A stretch of 64,000 bases of DNA from Hydrotalea sp. (GCA_022402565.1 JAKRSC010000008.1:1-64000), one strand, 5' to 3'; positions 34,246 to 43,086 are shown, counted from the stretch's first letter. Translations and numbers: made by a program. Notes: a model not told the origin generated them from the sequence alone.

Positions 34246-35616
34246 GTGCATACATCTGTTTCTTGGAAAGATACCATTGTTGCTTTGGCAACGCCCCAAG
34301 GAGTTGGAGCTATTGGAGTTATTCGTATAAGTGGTCCAGAATCCATTCACTATATTAATCAGCTTTTTTCTTCCAAAAATCTACTAGAACAAAAATCTCA
34401 TACTCTCCATGTAGGTATTTTAAAAGATGAATTTGATCAACCTCTTGATGAAGTAGTTATTTCATTATTCAGGGGGCCGCGTTCTTATACAGGAGAAGAC
34501 GTGGTTGAAATAAGTTGTCATGGTTCTTCTTTTATTTTACAAAAAGTGATGCAAGCCATAACCCATTTGGGTGCAAGAATGGCTCGTCCAGGTGAATTTA
34601 CCCAACGTGCTTTTTTACATGGAAAAATGGATTTAACTCAGGCTGAAGCGGTTGCCGATTTAATTGCTAGTAGTAACGCAGCAAGCGCACGACAGGCATT
34701 ACATCATATAAAAGGTGGTTTCTCAAAGGTTTTGTTGCAATTAAGAGAAGAGCTTATTCGCTTTTCAGCATTAATAGAATTAGAACTTGATTTTTCACAA
34801 GAAGATGTTGAATTCGCTGATAGAAAAGAATTGGTTGCATTAATTTCTCATATCAAAAAACATGTGCATGAATTACTTCAGTCTTTTCAATGGGGAAATG
34901 TAATTAAGCAAGGCGTGAATGTTGCAATTGTGGGTAAGCCAAATGCAGGTAAAAGTACACTGCTCAATGCATTACTGAATGAAAATAGAGCCATTGTAAG
35001 TGATATAGCGGGTACCACAAGGGATACAATAGAAGAGGTTTTACAAATAGATGGAATTTTATTTCGCTTAATTGATACTGCAGGAATTCGTGAACATACC
35101 AGTGATATGATTGAGCAAATTGGTGTTGAGAAAAGTTTACAGAAAATTAAAGAAGCCGATTTGATTTTATATGTGTATGATGTTGCATCTGAAACTGAAG
35201 CAGACATTCAAGAAATGAGTACTCGCTTAGTTGAGTCTGGTGCACCCGTGATTTACATTGGTAATAAAGCAGATCAAAACCATACCATTAACTTTTCTGT
35301 TGATAATAACATTTTTATTTCTGCAAAGCAGGGAGCGGGATTAGATGAATTGAGATATAAAATGGTGGCTTCCGTTCAAGAAGGAAAAGTAGATGGAGAT
35401 ACAACGTTAGTTACCAATGCTCGTCATGTTGAAGTTCTACAAAAACTTTATGCTGCTTTGGTAGATGTAGAACAAGCAGCACATGATCGTGTTCCGGGCG
35501 ATTTAATGGCAATAGATATACGTCAGTGTTTACAATATTTGGGAGAGATAACTGGGCAAATTTCTCACGAGGATCAGTTGGATTATATTTTTAGTAAGTT
35601 CTGTATCGGGAAGTGA
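34246..35616 (+). CDS. mnmE: tRNA modification GTPase MnmE
   Basis: GTPase that, with MnmG, installs the 5-carboxymethylaminomethyl group on wobble uridine of certain tRNAs. In 456 residues: an N-terminal folate-binding domain, a helical domain, and an inserted G domain with G1 GKPNAGKST (about 229), G2 GTTRDT, G3 DTAG and G4 NKAD. The C-terminal CIGK gives the catalytic cysteine. It starts with GTG at 34246, the first in-frame start after the promoter. It is followed by selU, another wobble-U34 modifier. Confidence 0.97.
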   Translation: MHTSVSWKDTIVALATPQGVGAIGVIRISGPESIHYINQLFSSKNLLEQKSHTLHVGILKDEFDQPLDEVVISLFRGPRSYTGEDVVEISCHGSSFILQKVMQAITHLGARMARPGEFTQRAFLHGKMDLTQAEAVADLIASSNAASARQALHHIKGGFSKVLLQLREELIRFSALIELELDFSQEDVEFADRKELVALISHIKKHVHELLQSFQWGNVIKQGVNVAIVGKPNAGKSTLLNALLNENRAIVSDIAGTTRDTIEEVLQIDGILFRLIDTAGIREHTSDMIEQIGVEKSLQKIKEADLILYVYDVASETEADIQEMSTRLVESGAPVIYIGNKADQNHTINFSVDNNIFISAKQGAGLDELRYKMVASVQEGKVDGDTTLVTNARHVEVLQKLYAALVDVEQAAHDRVPGDLMAIDIRQCLQYLGEITGQISHEDQLDYIFSKFCIGK

Positions 35617-35859
35617 TTCAAATAATTGACATTATACTTTATATAGATACCTTTAATAAAAGATGTTTTCTTTTTTCGGATAAGGTAGTTTCTGATTTAA
35701 GAGGATAGTATTACAGTCTTTTTATAAGTTGGATTTTAAGGAAAAAGTGCTTTCTTATAAAATTATTGGCTATATAGTATATACAATTAGAGTTGGTTAT
35801 AGATAAAGATTGATTTATCACATATGAATTTAGAGGTCGTTAAGTATTCATTTCTATAG

Positions 35860-35867
35860 TACATTTG
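35860..35867 (+). promoter_or_regulatory. -7 promoter box of selU
   Basis: TACATTTG is a full match to TAnnTTTG and ends 4 nt before the ATG at 35872, predicting a leaderless transcript. A clear -33 TTTG is missing. The 255 bp between mnmE and this gene are AT-rich and show no open frame or hairpin. Confidence 0.5.
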
Positions 35868-35871
35868 AAAT

Positions 35872-36921
35872 ATGCCCTTTCAATCTGTTTCATGGGAAAC
35901 GTTTATAGCGCAAAGCCATACTTGGCCTGTGATAGATGTTAGAAGTCCTAATGAGTATACACATGCACATATTCCATCTGCATATTCACTTCCAATTTTT
36001 AATAATGAGGAAAGGCATGAAATAGGACTTACTTATAAGCAAAAGAGCTCCTCAAAAGCTATTCAAATTGGACTAGATTATTTTGGTCCGAAAATGAAGT
36101 CCTTTGTTTTGCAAGCAGAGCAATTATTCTCTTGTAAGAATGAGTTGTTGATTCACTGTTGGAGAGGAGGAATGCGGAGTGAAGCTATGTGTTGGCTATT
36201 AGGTTTATACGGATGGAAAGTATATCAACTAGAAGGTGGATACAAATCATTTCGTAGCTGGGTATTACAACAATTTCAACAATCATATCCATTAATCGTG
36301 TTGGGTGGGTATACGGGTAGTAGTAAAACTGAATTGTTACAACAATTATCTAATGTTGGAGAAGTTGTAGTTGACCTAGAACAAATTGCAGGTCATAAAG
36401 GGTCGGCATTTGGAAATCTTGGGCTTCCACCTCAAGAAAGTGCAGAGCAATTTGAAAATAAATTAGCATTGGCATTGCATCATGCAGAAAGGCTTCGTAT
36501 TGTTAATCATAAAAAGTGGATATGGGTTGAAGGTGAAAGTCAACGCATAGGTCAATTAAATATTCCTTCAGCTGTCTATCAACAAATGAAATCGGCTCCT
36601 AACTTATTCATGTATGTTCCTTTTGATGAACGACTTGAAAAAGTGGTGACAGAATATGGTAATCATGAGAAGGAAGCTTTGGTTCATGCTGTGATGAGAA
36701 TCAGAAAAAGATTAGGTGGATTGTACACCAAAGAGGTTGTCAATTTTCTCTTAGAGAATAAAGTGCAATCTGCATTTCACATTCTTTTATCCTATTACGA
36801 TCGTTTTTATGATAGAAGTAGTAAAGATGGGGTTTCATCCACTTATGAAATTCGTGTTGATGAAATTCCTTTTAGGGATAGAGCAGCATATTTGATTGAT
36901 TGGGTTCAAAAAAATATATAG
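35872..36921 (+). CDS. selU: tRNA 2-selenouridine synthase (SelU/MnmH)
   Basis: Replaces sulfur by selenium in the 2-thiouridine of tRNA wobble position 34, using selenophosphate. The 349 residues comprise an N-terminal rhodanese domain (IDVRSPNEYTHAHIPSA, catalytic C96 in HCWRGGMRSE) and a C-terminal P-loop domain. The Walker A is GGYTGSSKT at 145-153: the glycine before the lysine is replaced by Ser151, a deviation from GxxxxGK[ST]. It is followed 2 bp later by selD, which makes its selenium donor, so the pair is a functional unit. Confidence 0.95.
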   Translation: MPFQSVSWETFIAQSHTWPVIDVRSPNEYTHAHIPSAYSLPIFNNEERHEIGLTYKQKSSSKAIQIGLDYFGPKMKSFVLQAEQLFSCKNELLIHCWRGGMRSEAMCWLLGLYGWKVYQLEGGYKSFRSWVLQQFQQSYPLIVLGGYTGSSKTELLQQLSNVGEVVVDLEQIAGHKGSAFGNLGLPPQESAEQFENKLALALHHAERLRIVNHKKWIWVEGESQRIGQLNIPSAVYQQMKSAPNLFMYVPFDERLEKVVTEYGNHEKEALVHAVMRIRKRLGGLYTKEVVNFLLENKVQSAFHILLSYYDRFYDRSSKDGVSSTYEIRVDEIPFRDRAAYLIDWVQKNI

Positions 36922-36923
36922 TT

Positions 36924-37997
36924 ATGTCGCAACAAGATCAACTAAGACTTACTCAGTTTGCTCATGGAGCAGGGTGTGGTTGTAAAATTAGCCCACAGGT
37001 TCTTAAAGAAATTTTAGCTGGTTCACCAGCGCAAAATGATGTAAGGCTTTTAGTTGGGTTCGATTTACAAGATGATGCGGCAGTATATAGATTAGATGGA
37101 GATCGTGTGTTGATTAGTACAGTTGATTTTTTTACACCAATTGTAGATGATCCTTTTGTATATGGACAAGTTGCAGCAGCAAATGCATTAAGCGATGTAT
37201 ACGCAATGGGCGGAACCCCTTTACTAGCTATTGCTGTTTTGGGTTGGCCAGTTGAAAAGTTGCCACCAGCCATGGCAGGAGAAGTTATTAGAGGGGCAAG
37301 GAGTATTTGTGAATTGGCAGGTATACCTTTAGCTGGGGGACATAGCATTGAATCTCCAGAACCTTTTTTTGGATTGCATGTAACAGGCGAATCTAAAGAG
37401 CAGTATATCAAGAAGAATTCAACAGCTAAAGAAGGAGATTTACTTTTTTTAACCAAGCCACTTGGAATTGGCATAATGACAACTGCGGCCAAGCGTGGGT
37501 TATTAAGGGAAGAGCATAAGCATAATTTGTATAGGCAATTAACACAATTGAATTCATTTGGTGGTACATTAGGACAAGTAGAGGGAGTTCATGCTATGAC
37601 AGATATTACAGGCTTTGGCTTGGCTGGGCATGTTTTAGAAATGGCACAAGGTAGTGGCCTTACTGCTGAACTTTATTATAAGAATTTGCCTATTCTAGAT
37701 GAAGCTAGAGAATATATGAAACAACAAATAGTTCCAGATGCTACTTATAGAAATTGGAATGCATATTCGGGTTCTATAAAAATAGAACAAGGTGTTCCTA
37801 TGATGGAAGCATTTCAGATTATGCCAGATCCACAAACAAATGGTGGATTGCTTGTAGCAGTTGCTCCTGCTGCATTAAATATATTCCATGTGCTCTGCAA
37901 AGAACACGGACTTAACGAACCAGCTCCTATTGGTAAAATGATTCAGCAACAAGAAATAGGAATTATGCTTCAATCTCAAGAGCCACTAATTGATTGA
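36924..37997 (+). CDS. selD: Selenide, water dikinase (selenophosphate synthetase)
   Basis: Makes selenophosphate from selenide and ATP. From the ATG at 36924, 2 bp after selU, it has 357 residues. The active-site stretch HGAGCGCK has C18 and C20, so this is the cysteine form and needs no selenocysteine insertion. Nucleotide- and metal-binding blocks VDFFTPIVDDPFVYGQVAAANALSD and the glycine-rich DITGFGLAGH are intact. The last 22 bp overlap the convergent esterase gene. No selA, selB or selC is present in the window. Confidence 0.97.
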   Translation: MSQQDQLRLTQFAHGAGCGCKISPQVLKEILAGSPAQNDVRLLVGFDLQDDAAVYRLDGDRVLISTVDFFTPIVDDPFVYGQVAAANALSDVYAMGGTPLLAIAVLGWPVEKLPPAMAGEVIRGARSICELAGIPLAGGHSIESPEPFFGLHVTGESKEQYIKKNSTAKEGDLLFLTKPLGIGIMTTAAKRGLLREEHKHNLYRQLTQLNSFGGTLGQVEGVHAMTDITGFGLAGHVLEMAQGSGLTAELYYKNLPILDEAREYMKQQIVPDATYRNWNAYSGSIKIEQGVPMMEAFQIMPDPQTNGGLLVAVAPAALNIFHVLCKEHGLNEPAPIGKMIQQQEIGIMLQSQEPLID

Positions 37998-38800
37998 AAA
38001 TGTCTATAAAAGAAAAGAGCTTGGTGATGAATTGATTCAGTCCAGTAATTAAAGTCATGTCCCCCTGGTCGCTCTATGTATTCATGTGGAATTTTTAATT
38101 GTAACATCTTTTCATGAACAGCTCTGTTCATGGGAAGTACACGATCTTCTGTTCCACAGTCGATTATTATTTTAAAGCTTTCAGAAGTTTTGTTTTCAAT
38201 AATATCTAAAACACTCCAGTCTTTCCAATAGCTAGAATTAGCAGTGGGATCGCCGAGTCTTTTTTCAACATCATATCCTCTTGTAATAACGCTAATATGT
38301 AATGCCCCGCTTGTACTTCCACAAGCACTGAATAAATCTGGATGACGATAAGTAAGAAAAATACCTCCATGTCCGCCCATGCTTAATCCAGTGATAGCTC
38401 TACCATTTCTGTTTGCAACGGTTGGATAGTTGCGATCTATGTGGGAGATAAGTTCTTTAGTTATAAAAGTCTCATAACGATAAGTACTATCAATAGGACT
38501 ATCAAAATACCAGCTAGTATGACCGCCATCTGGACAAACAATCATCATCCCATATTGGTCTGCCAATTGTTTGATTGCCGGAACTTTTATGATCCAGTTA
38601 TTGTACTTTCCAAAAGCACCGTGTAAAAGGTATAGAACGGGAAGTTTTTTGTTAGCTGAAATTCCTTCAGTAGGCATTACTACCACAACAGGAACACGCT
38701 TATTCATAGAAGCACTATATACTTGAAGCGAATCAACTCTTGCAGCAAATAAGGAGACAATAAAAATTAGAAAACAAACAGTCAGTACAAATTTTTTCAT
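37976..38800 (-). CDS. Secreted alpha/beta-hydrolase esterase (esterase D/Fes-like)
   Basis: Exported esterase of 274 residues, taken from the ATG at 38800 that starts the signal peptide (MKKFVLTVCFLIFIVSLFA). The fold is the PF00756 putative-esterase type: the oxyanion LLHGAFG stretch, the nucleophile elbow GLSMGG, an acidic residue in IDCGTED, and the histidine in PGGHDFNYW. Homologues act on S-formylglutathione, trehalose esters, feruloyl esters or siderophores, and none can be singled out. A TATTTTCG box, one base off consensus, ends 4 nt upstream of the ATG. Confidence 0.9.
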   Translation of the reverse strand: MKKFVLTVCFLIFIVSLFAARVDSLQVYSASMNKRVPVVVVMPTEGISANKKLPVLYLLHGAFGKYNNWIIKVPAIKQLADQYGMMIVCPDGGHTSWYFDSPIDSTYRYETFITKELISHIDRNYPTVANRNGRAITGLSMGGHGGIFLTYRHPDLFSACGSTSGALHISVITRGYDVEKRLGDPTANSSYWKDWSVLDIIENKTSESFKIIIDCGTEDRVLPMNRAVHEKMLQLKIPHEYIERPGGHDFNYWTESIHHQALFFYRHFQSISGS

Positions 38801-38813
38801 GCTCCGAAAATAG

Positions 38814-38845
38814 CATAAAAAAAGTGCAGTTGATAACTGCACTTT
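38814..38845 (-). terminator. Hairpin terminator after the 44-aa membrane-peptide gene
   Basis: A perfect 11-bp inverted repeat (38821-38831 with 38835-38845) with a 3-nt loop, followed on the minus strand by seven T. It lies 27 bp beyond the stop of the small open frame, supporting that frame as a real gene. Confidence 0.75.
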
Positions 38846-38872
38846 GGGGGCATTGGATATTAACCAAGCATT

Positions 38873-39007
38873 TCATTCATCAATGGCAGCAGCACCTTTG
38901 TAAGCCCAAAACAGGCACAGCAGATACACGGCCAGTAAGGATACAACCAACATATTACGGGGGATTTGTTGACGTGGTTTAAAGAACTTGCTTGTGAAGT
39001 TAAACAT
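38873..39007 (-). CDS. Small single-helix membrane peptide (44 aa)
   Basis: Open frame of 44 codons, too short for a usual length cutoff. The product starts MFNFTSKFFKPRQQIPRN, a basic amphipathic stretch, then has one strongly hydrophobic segment at about residues 19-36 (MLVVSLLAVYLLCLFWAY), and ends KGAAAIDE. This positive-inside layout predicts a single-pass protein with the N-terminus in the cytoplasm. A hairpin terminator follows on the same strand, and the frame fills most of an otherwise empty 0.3-kb gap. No family is recognised, and a TAnnTTTG box was not found upstream. Confidence 0.6.
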   Translation of the reverse strand: MFNFTSKFFKPRQQIPRNMLVVSLLAVYLLCLFWAYKGAAAIDE

Positions 39008-39125
39008 TTCACATGTGTAATATTACTAAATTATTAACACAATGTGCATTGATATTATTATAAAATTTTCCTTAAAACCTTCATCCAAACGCTCAGAATA
39101 GTCTTTTTACCAAAAACGAAACAGG

Positions 39126-39133
39126 TACATTTG
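39126..39133 (+). promoter_or_regulatory. -7 promoter box of the GT2 glycosyltransferase gene
   Basis: TACATTTG, 6 nt before the ATG at 39140, with a TTTTT run 17 nt upstream as an approximate -33 element. The transcript would be leaderless or nearly so. Confidence 0.5.
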
Positions 39134-39139
39134 TATAAC

Positions 39140-40267
39140 ATGTTGTGGTTCACAATTTTAGTTTTTTTTGTTGGCCTTTGGATATATCTGCTGTATCCGG
39201 TAATCTTTATTATTTCATCCAAAGGGCATAATAATAAAGAAGCTGAAACTCCCGAAGAACTTCCTTCGGTTGAGATAATTATTCCGGCTTACCTAGAGTT
39301 TAAAAATATTCACTATTTAATGAACGACTGCCTCAGGCAGCATTATCCAGCTGATTTACTGAAAATTACATTGGTTGTAGACGGCCCATTACCTGAGAAT
39401 TTTAAAGATCAACTCCCTTCAAAGGTTCAATTGCTTCATTCTTCAAAGCGCATGGGAAAAGCACAAGCACTAAATAGGGCCGTGGCCTTATCGAATGCAG
39501 AAGTAGTATTTTTTTTAGATGCTAACATTCGAATTGAGGACCATGCTGTGCAAAAAATGGTGCAAGCAATTTTAAAGGATATTACGGTAACTATGGTCTT
39601 TGGAAGAAAGCTGGTTATGGATGAACCTTCCTTAGTTGGGTCTGAGTCTGTTTATTGGAATTATGAGCACAGCATAAAAATGAAAGAGCAAAATGCCGGT
39701 CGCCTTTTTGCAGCAACAGGAGAGCTAATTGCTATGAGGAGAATTCATTACTGTACCCTTCCAGAGCGGATTATACTAGACGATTTGTATCAAAGTATCG
39801 TCCATATTCAAACAGGTGGAAGACTACATTATGTGCATGATGCGGTATCTACAGAATTGGCATCTAGCAATTTATTGCAAGAAATACAAAGAAAGGTAAG
39901 AATTGGAAGGGGTGGAGCTCAATTACTTGCTTATGTAGGGTGGTTGCCATTTGCTTCTAGTTCTTTTAATCATCATTTTTGGCATCGAAAAATTGCTAGG
40001 TGGTTGCTTTTTCCTATTATGCTTCAAGCGTGGATAGTCTGTATTTTGGTATTTGGCTTTTCTGAACATTTTAATATCCTACTATTTTCAATAGTCATTT
40101 GGATAATCTTATTTGTTAGCCAAATTGCTGGTACGCGAATAGCCATTTTAAGTAATATTAGTCGCTATTTAGTCTATTTTCCTTTGATGCAAATAGCAGT
40201 AGGCTGGGGTTTCTTATCTTTTTATATAGGTTTCCAATCCCATTTATGGCACAAAATTTCCCGTTGA
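39140..40267 (+). CDS. Membrane-bound family 2 glycosyltransferase
   Basis: Processive-type GT2 enzyme of 375 residues. It begins with a transmembrane helix (about 2-26); the catalytic domain shows VEIIIPAYLEFKNI, the nucleotide-binding VVDGP, an FLDANI stretch in place of the metal-binding DxD, ILDDLYQS as the probable catalytic-base region, and RKVRIGRGG in place of the QxxRW motif. Three or so hydrophobic helices end the protein. ATG at 39140 is preferred to an upstream TTG. The sugar and acceptor are unknown; an envelope or exopolysaccharide role is inferred. Confidence 0.88.
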   Translation: MLWFTILVFFVGLWIYLLYPVIFIISSKGHNNKEAETPEELPSVEIIIPAYLEFKNIHYLMNDCLRQHYPADLLKITLVVDGPLPENFKDQLPSKVQLLHSSKRMGKAQALNRAVALSNAEVVFFLDANIRIEDHAVQKMVQAILKDITVTMVFGRKLVMDEPSLVGSESVYWNYEHSIKMKEQNAGRLFAATGELIAMRRIHYCTLPERIILDDLYQSIVHIQTGGRLHYVHDAVSTELASSNLLQEIQRKVRIGRGGAQLLAYVGWLPFASSSFNHHFWHRKIARWLLFPIMLQAWIVCILVFGFSEHFNILLFSIVIWIILFVSQIAGTRIAILSNISRYLVYFPLMQIAVGWGFLSFYIGFQSHLWHKISR

Positions 40268-40340
40268 TAACTCATTCCAACTAGATTTCACTTTTTTAAG
40301 CCTTTTAACCCATTTCGATTTAATCCTAGTTTGTTTCATT

Positions 40341-40348
40341 TACTTTTG
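40341..40348 (+). promoter_or_regulatory. -7 promoter box of gatC
   Basis: TACTTTTG, a full TAnnTTTG match, ends 4 nt before the ATG at 40353. No clear -33 element at standard spacing. Confidence 0.5.
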
Positions 40349-40352
40349 GAAT

Positions 40353-40646
40353 ATGCAGATAACTACCCAAGAGCTACACAAATTGGCTAAGCTAGCGCAG
40401 ATTGAAATTTCTCAGCAAGAGGAAGTGCAATTACTCCAGCATATGCATGCTATGTTTGCTATGGTAGAACGTTTGCAAGAGGTTGATACAACTGGGGTAG
40501 AACCATTAACACATTTGGTGGAAGAAACTCAACAAAGGTTTAGATCAGATGAACTTCAACCAACTTTGACCAACCAAGAAGTGGTAGAGCAAGCACCAAT
40601 TTCAGACGGTACATTTTTTCAAGTTCCTAAAGTCATCAGAAAATAA
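40353..40646 (+). CDS. gatC: Asp-tRNA(Asn)/Glu-tRNA(Gln) amidotransferase subunit C
   Basis: Small stabilising subunit of the GatCAB transamidase, 97 residues. The family pattern is clear: [13 protein letters not shown] near the start, then [16 protein letters not shown], and a C-terminal FQVPKVIRK. gatA and gatB are not adjacent, which is common in this phylum. It lies 5 bp before the LolD-like ATPase and is probably co-transcribed with it. Confidence 0.93.
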   Translation: MQITTQELHKLAKLAQIEISQQEEVQLLQHMHAMFAMVERLQEVDTTGVEPLTHLVEETQQRFRSDELQPTLTNQEVVEQAPISDGTFFQVPKVIRK

Positions 40647-40651
40647 TTGTT

Positions 40652-41356
40652 ATGAGCGGCATCATTCATCTAGAAAATATTCAGAAGAGCTATTTCATGG
40701 GGGCTCAAGCTATCCCCGTTCTTAAGGGTTTGTCATTAGATATACATAAAAACGAATATGTTGCTTTAATGGGGCCATCAGGGAGCGGAAAAAGTACCTT
40801 AATGAATATTCTTGGCTGTTTAGATACGCTAACCGATGGAAAATACGTATTGAATGGAAAGGATGTTTCAAAAATGAGTGATGATGAATTGGCTGAAGTT
40901 AGAAATAAGGAAATTGGATTTGTGTTCCAGCAATTCAACTTATTGCCTCGCTTAAGTGCCGCCGAAAATGTTGCACTACCATTGATTTATGCTGGTATAA
41001 GTAAAAAGGACAGAATGGAAAGGGCATTAGAGGCTTTAGGTAAAGTAGGATTAGCTGATAGAAGCCACCATAAATCCAATGAGCTCAGTGGAGGACAAAT
41101 TCAGCGTGTTGCTATTGCGCGTGCTTTAGTGAATAGACCATCTATTTTACTAGCAGATGAGCCTACAGGTAACCTTGATACCAAAACATCTAAGGAAGTG
41201 ATGGAAATTTTCGGGCAAATTCAGGCAGCAGGAAATACAGTCATCTTGGTTACTCACGAAGAAGATATTGCTGCTTATGCTAAACGAGTAGTTCGTTTGC
41301 GGGATGGAGTGATAGAAAGCGATACCCTTCAAGAACAACGTATTTTTGCGCATTAG
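40652..41356 (+). CDS. ABC transporter ATP-binding protein, LolD/MacB type (first)
   Basis: ATPase of 234 residues. Walker [10 protein letters not shown] is at 41-49; a Q-loop ([14 protein letters not shown]), signature [15 protein letters not shown], Walker [14 protein letters not shown] and switch histidine VTHEE follow. The LolD/MacB branch drives permeases with the FtsX fold. No permease is adjacent; the orphan MacB-type permease at 24015 is a candidate partner, but that is inference. Confidence 0.93.
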   Translation: MSGIIHLENIQKSYFMGAQAIPVLKGLSLDIHKNEYVALMGPSGSGKSTLMNILGCLDTLTDGKYVLNGKDVSKMSDDELAEVRNKEIGFVFQQFNLLPRLSAAENVALPLIYAGISKKDRMERALEALGKVGLADRSHHKSNELSGGQIQRVAIARALVNRPSILLADEPTGNLDTKTSKEVMEIFGQIQAAGNTVILVTHEEDIAAYAKRVVRLRDGVIESDTLQEQRIFAH

Positions 41357-41415
41357 GCTTCAAGCACATACTTTCCACAATTACTGATTTTTGTTTTTCT
41401 TGAACAATCGGTCAT

Positions 41416-41423
41416 TACTTTTG
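41416..41423 (+). promoter_or_regulatory. -7 promoter box of the cobalamin adenosyltransferase gene
   Basis: TACTTTTG matches TAnnTTTG, with TTTG 22 nt upstream. The start codon is 26 nt downstream, and an AGGAG (41435-41439) ten bases before the ATG is one of the few Shine-Dalgarno-like sequences in the window. Confidence 0.5.
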
Positions 41424-41449
41424 TCTCTTATCCCTAGGAGAAATTATTT

Positions 41450-42016
41450 ATGGCATTTAAGATTTATACTAAAACAGGCGATCAAGGTAAAACTTCATTA
41501 ATTGGTGGAACTAAGGTTCCTAAATCACACATTCGCATTGAGTCGTACGGAACCGTAGATGAACTCAACTCATATATTGGCTGGGTGGCAGATCAACTAG
41601 AAGATACAGGCAGCAAGACTACTTTAAAAGAAATTCAAGACCGACTATTCACCATAGGTTCTTCTTTAGCATGTGATCCAGATAAGGAGCCACTCATGAA
41701 GATCCCCGATTTGCTGAAAACAGATGTACAGTTTCTAGAGCAAGAAATTGATCGGATGAATGAGGCTTTACCACCTATGAAATTCTTCATATTACCGGGA
41801 GGGCATCCAGCTATTTCAACAGCACATGTAGCACGCTGTGTGTGCAGAAGAGCAGAAAGGATTTGTGTTCAAATGAAAGAAGAAGGCATGTTTATTGAAC
41901 CTCTTGTAATTCAATACATCAATCGTTTAAGCGATTATTTATTTGTATTAGCAAGATATATTGGGCATCTTTTACAAGTTGCCGAAATTCCTTGGAAGCC
42001 TAGGGTAAAGAGCTAA
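41450..42016 (+). CDS. PduO-type ATP:cob(I)alamin adenosyltransferase
   Basis: Transfers the adenosyl group of ATP to cob(I)alamin or cobyrinic acid a,c-diamide, giving the B12 coenzyme form. The 188-residue protein has the PduO signatures: [11 protein letters not shown] at the N-terminus (ATP site), [20 protein letters not shown], and the CRRAER stretch; the C-terminus is [12 protein letters not shown]. No other cobalamin gene is nearby, fitting use of salvaged corrinoids. Its last 17 bp overlap the convergent ATPase gene. Confidence 0.94.
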   Translation: MAFKIYTKTGDQGKTSLIGGTKVPKSHIRIESYGTVDELNSYIGWVADQLEDTGSKTTLKEIQDRLFTIGSSLACDPDKEPLMKIPDLLKTDVQFLEQEIDRMNEALPPMKFFILPGGHPAISTAHVARCVCRRAERICVQMKEEGMFIEPLVIQYINRLSDYLFVLARYIGHLLQVAEIPWKPRVKS

Positions 42017-42662
42017 TTTTTCCATCTTTCATGTGAATTATTCGGTCGCTAATTCTAGCTAGTTCTTCGTTGTGGGTTACCAGTAAAAAGGTCTGACCAA
42101 ATTCCTTTCTTAATTTAAACAGAAGGGTATGGAACTCATGTGCAGTGTCGCTATCAAGGTTCCCGGTTGGTTCATCAGCAAAAATGATGCTTGGTCTATT
42201 TAACATGGCTCTGGCAATTGCAACCCTTTGTTGTTCACCTCCACTTAGTTCACCAGGTTTGTGCAGCATTCTTTCAGAGAGCCCTAGTTCAGCCAATATT
42301 GTTTTAGCTTGTTGCTCTACTTCACTAGGTTTCTTTCCTGCAATCCAACCTGGTATAGAAACATTCTCCAAAGCGGTAAATTCAGGAAGCAAGTGATGAA
42401 ATTGGAATACAAAGCCAATATGTTGATTTCTAAAATGGGCGAGTTCTTTAGGCTTAAGTTGATGTAAAGCAGTGCCGCAAATTTCTAATTCGCCTGTATC
42501 AGGCCTATCAAGTGTTCCTAAAATATGGAGTAAAGTGCTCTTGCCAGCTCCTGAGCTTCCAACAATAGAAACTATTTCCCCTTCAGCTATGTCTAAATCA
42601 ACACCTTTGAGAACCTGCAAAGAGCCATATTTTTTTTGAATATTAGAGGCTTTTAAGATCAT
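42000..42662 (-). CDS. lolD: ABC transporter ATP-binding protein, LolD type (second)
   Basis: ATPase of 220 residues close to lipoprotein-releasing LolD. Walker [10 protein letters not shown] is at about 35-43; [18 protein letters not shown], signature [15 protein letters not shown] and Walker [14 protein letters not shown] follow. [10 protein letters not shown] is typical of LolD, which powers release of lipoproteins from the inner membrane. LolC/E is not in the window. The assignment as LolD rather than another MacB-class ATPase is moderately sure. Confidence 0.9.
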   Translation of the reverse strand: MILKASNIQKKYGSLQVLKGVDLDIAEGEIVSIVGSSGAGKSTLLHILGTLDRPDTGELEICGTALHQLKPKELAHFRNQHIGFVFQFHHLLPEFTALENVSIPGWIAGKKPSEVEQQAKTILAELGLSERMLHKPGELSGGEQQRVAIARAMLNRPSIIFADEPTGNLDSDTAHEFHTLLFKLRKEFGQTFLLVTHNEELARISDRIIHMKDGKISSLP

Positions 42663-42752
42663 TTCCGCTTTCTTTTCGGTGTAAACTTACATGATACAGG
42701 TTACCATAGCTCTATTTTATCAAAATCTTTACATACTGTGTGTAAACCTAGA

Positions 42753-42783
42753 TTTGGAAATTTCGTTTATACGGTTACATTTG
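42753..42783 (+). promoter_or_regulatory. Full consensus promoter of the DUF2795 gene
   Basis: TTTG (42753-42756), 19 nt, then TACATTTG (42776-42783): an exact TTTG-N19-TAnnTTTG match. The ATG follows 17 nt later. Confidence 0.7.
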
Positions 42784-42800
42784 CACAAAAATCAAGGCGT

Positions 42801-43022
42801 ATGTTTTGGACACTCGAATTAGCTAGTTACCTCGAAGAAGCACCCTGGCCTGCAACTAAGGATGAATTGATTGATTATTCCATTCGTTCGGGCGCACCTT
42901 TGGAAGTGGTAGAAAACTTACAGGAGTTAGACGATGAAGGAGAGGTGTACGAGAGCATTGAAGATATTTGGCCTGATTATCCAAGTCAGGAAGACTTCAT
43001 GTTCAATGAAGACGAATATTAA
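42801..43022 (+). CDS. DUF2795 small acidic protein
   Basis: Cytoplasmic protein of 73 residues, from the ATG at 42801 placed after a perfect promoter. MFWTLELASYLEEAPWPATKDELIDYSIRSG and the VVENLQELDDEGEVYESIEDIWPDYP region form the DUF2795 pattern, widespread as small proteins in Bacteroidota. It is strongly acidic, which would suit a binding partner or regulator. Function unknown. It has its own promoter and terminator, so it is monocistronic. Confidence 0.85.
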   Translation: MFWTLELASYLEEAPWPATKDELIDYSIRSGAPLEVVENLQELDDEGEVYESIEDIWPDYPSQEDFMFNEDEY

Positions 43023-43043
43023 AAGCAACAAGAGCATAATAAG

Positions 43044-43072
43044 AACCGCCTTAGGGCGGTTTTCTTTTTTTA
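43044..43072 (+). terminator. Hairpin terminator after the DUF2795 gene
   Basis: AACCGCC pairs with GGCGGTT (43044-43050 with 43055-43061) over a 4-nt loop, then a T-rich tail. The next gene starts 15 bp later. Confidence 0.85.
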
Positions 43073-43086
43073 GGTTATTTTGCAGC

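Noticed and set aside
35617-35871. Possible regulatory RNA or riboswitch between mnmE and selU
   Set aside because: The 255 bp are AT-rich with no strong stem or conserved-looking element, and the selU promoter box sits 4 nt before the ATG, leaving no leader for a riboswitch.
36924-37997. Possible selenocysteine-encoding UGA in selD
   Set aside because: The active-site codons encode Cys in HGAGCGCK; no in-frame UGA is needed.
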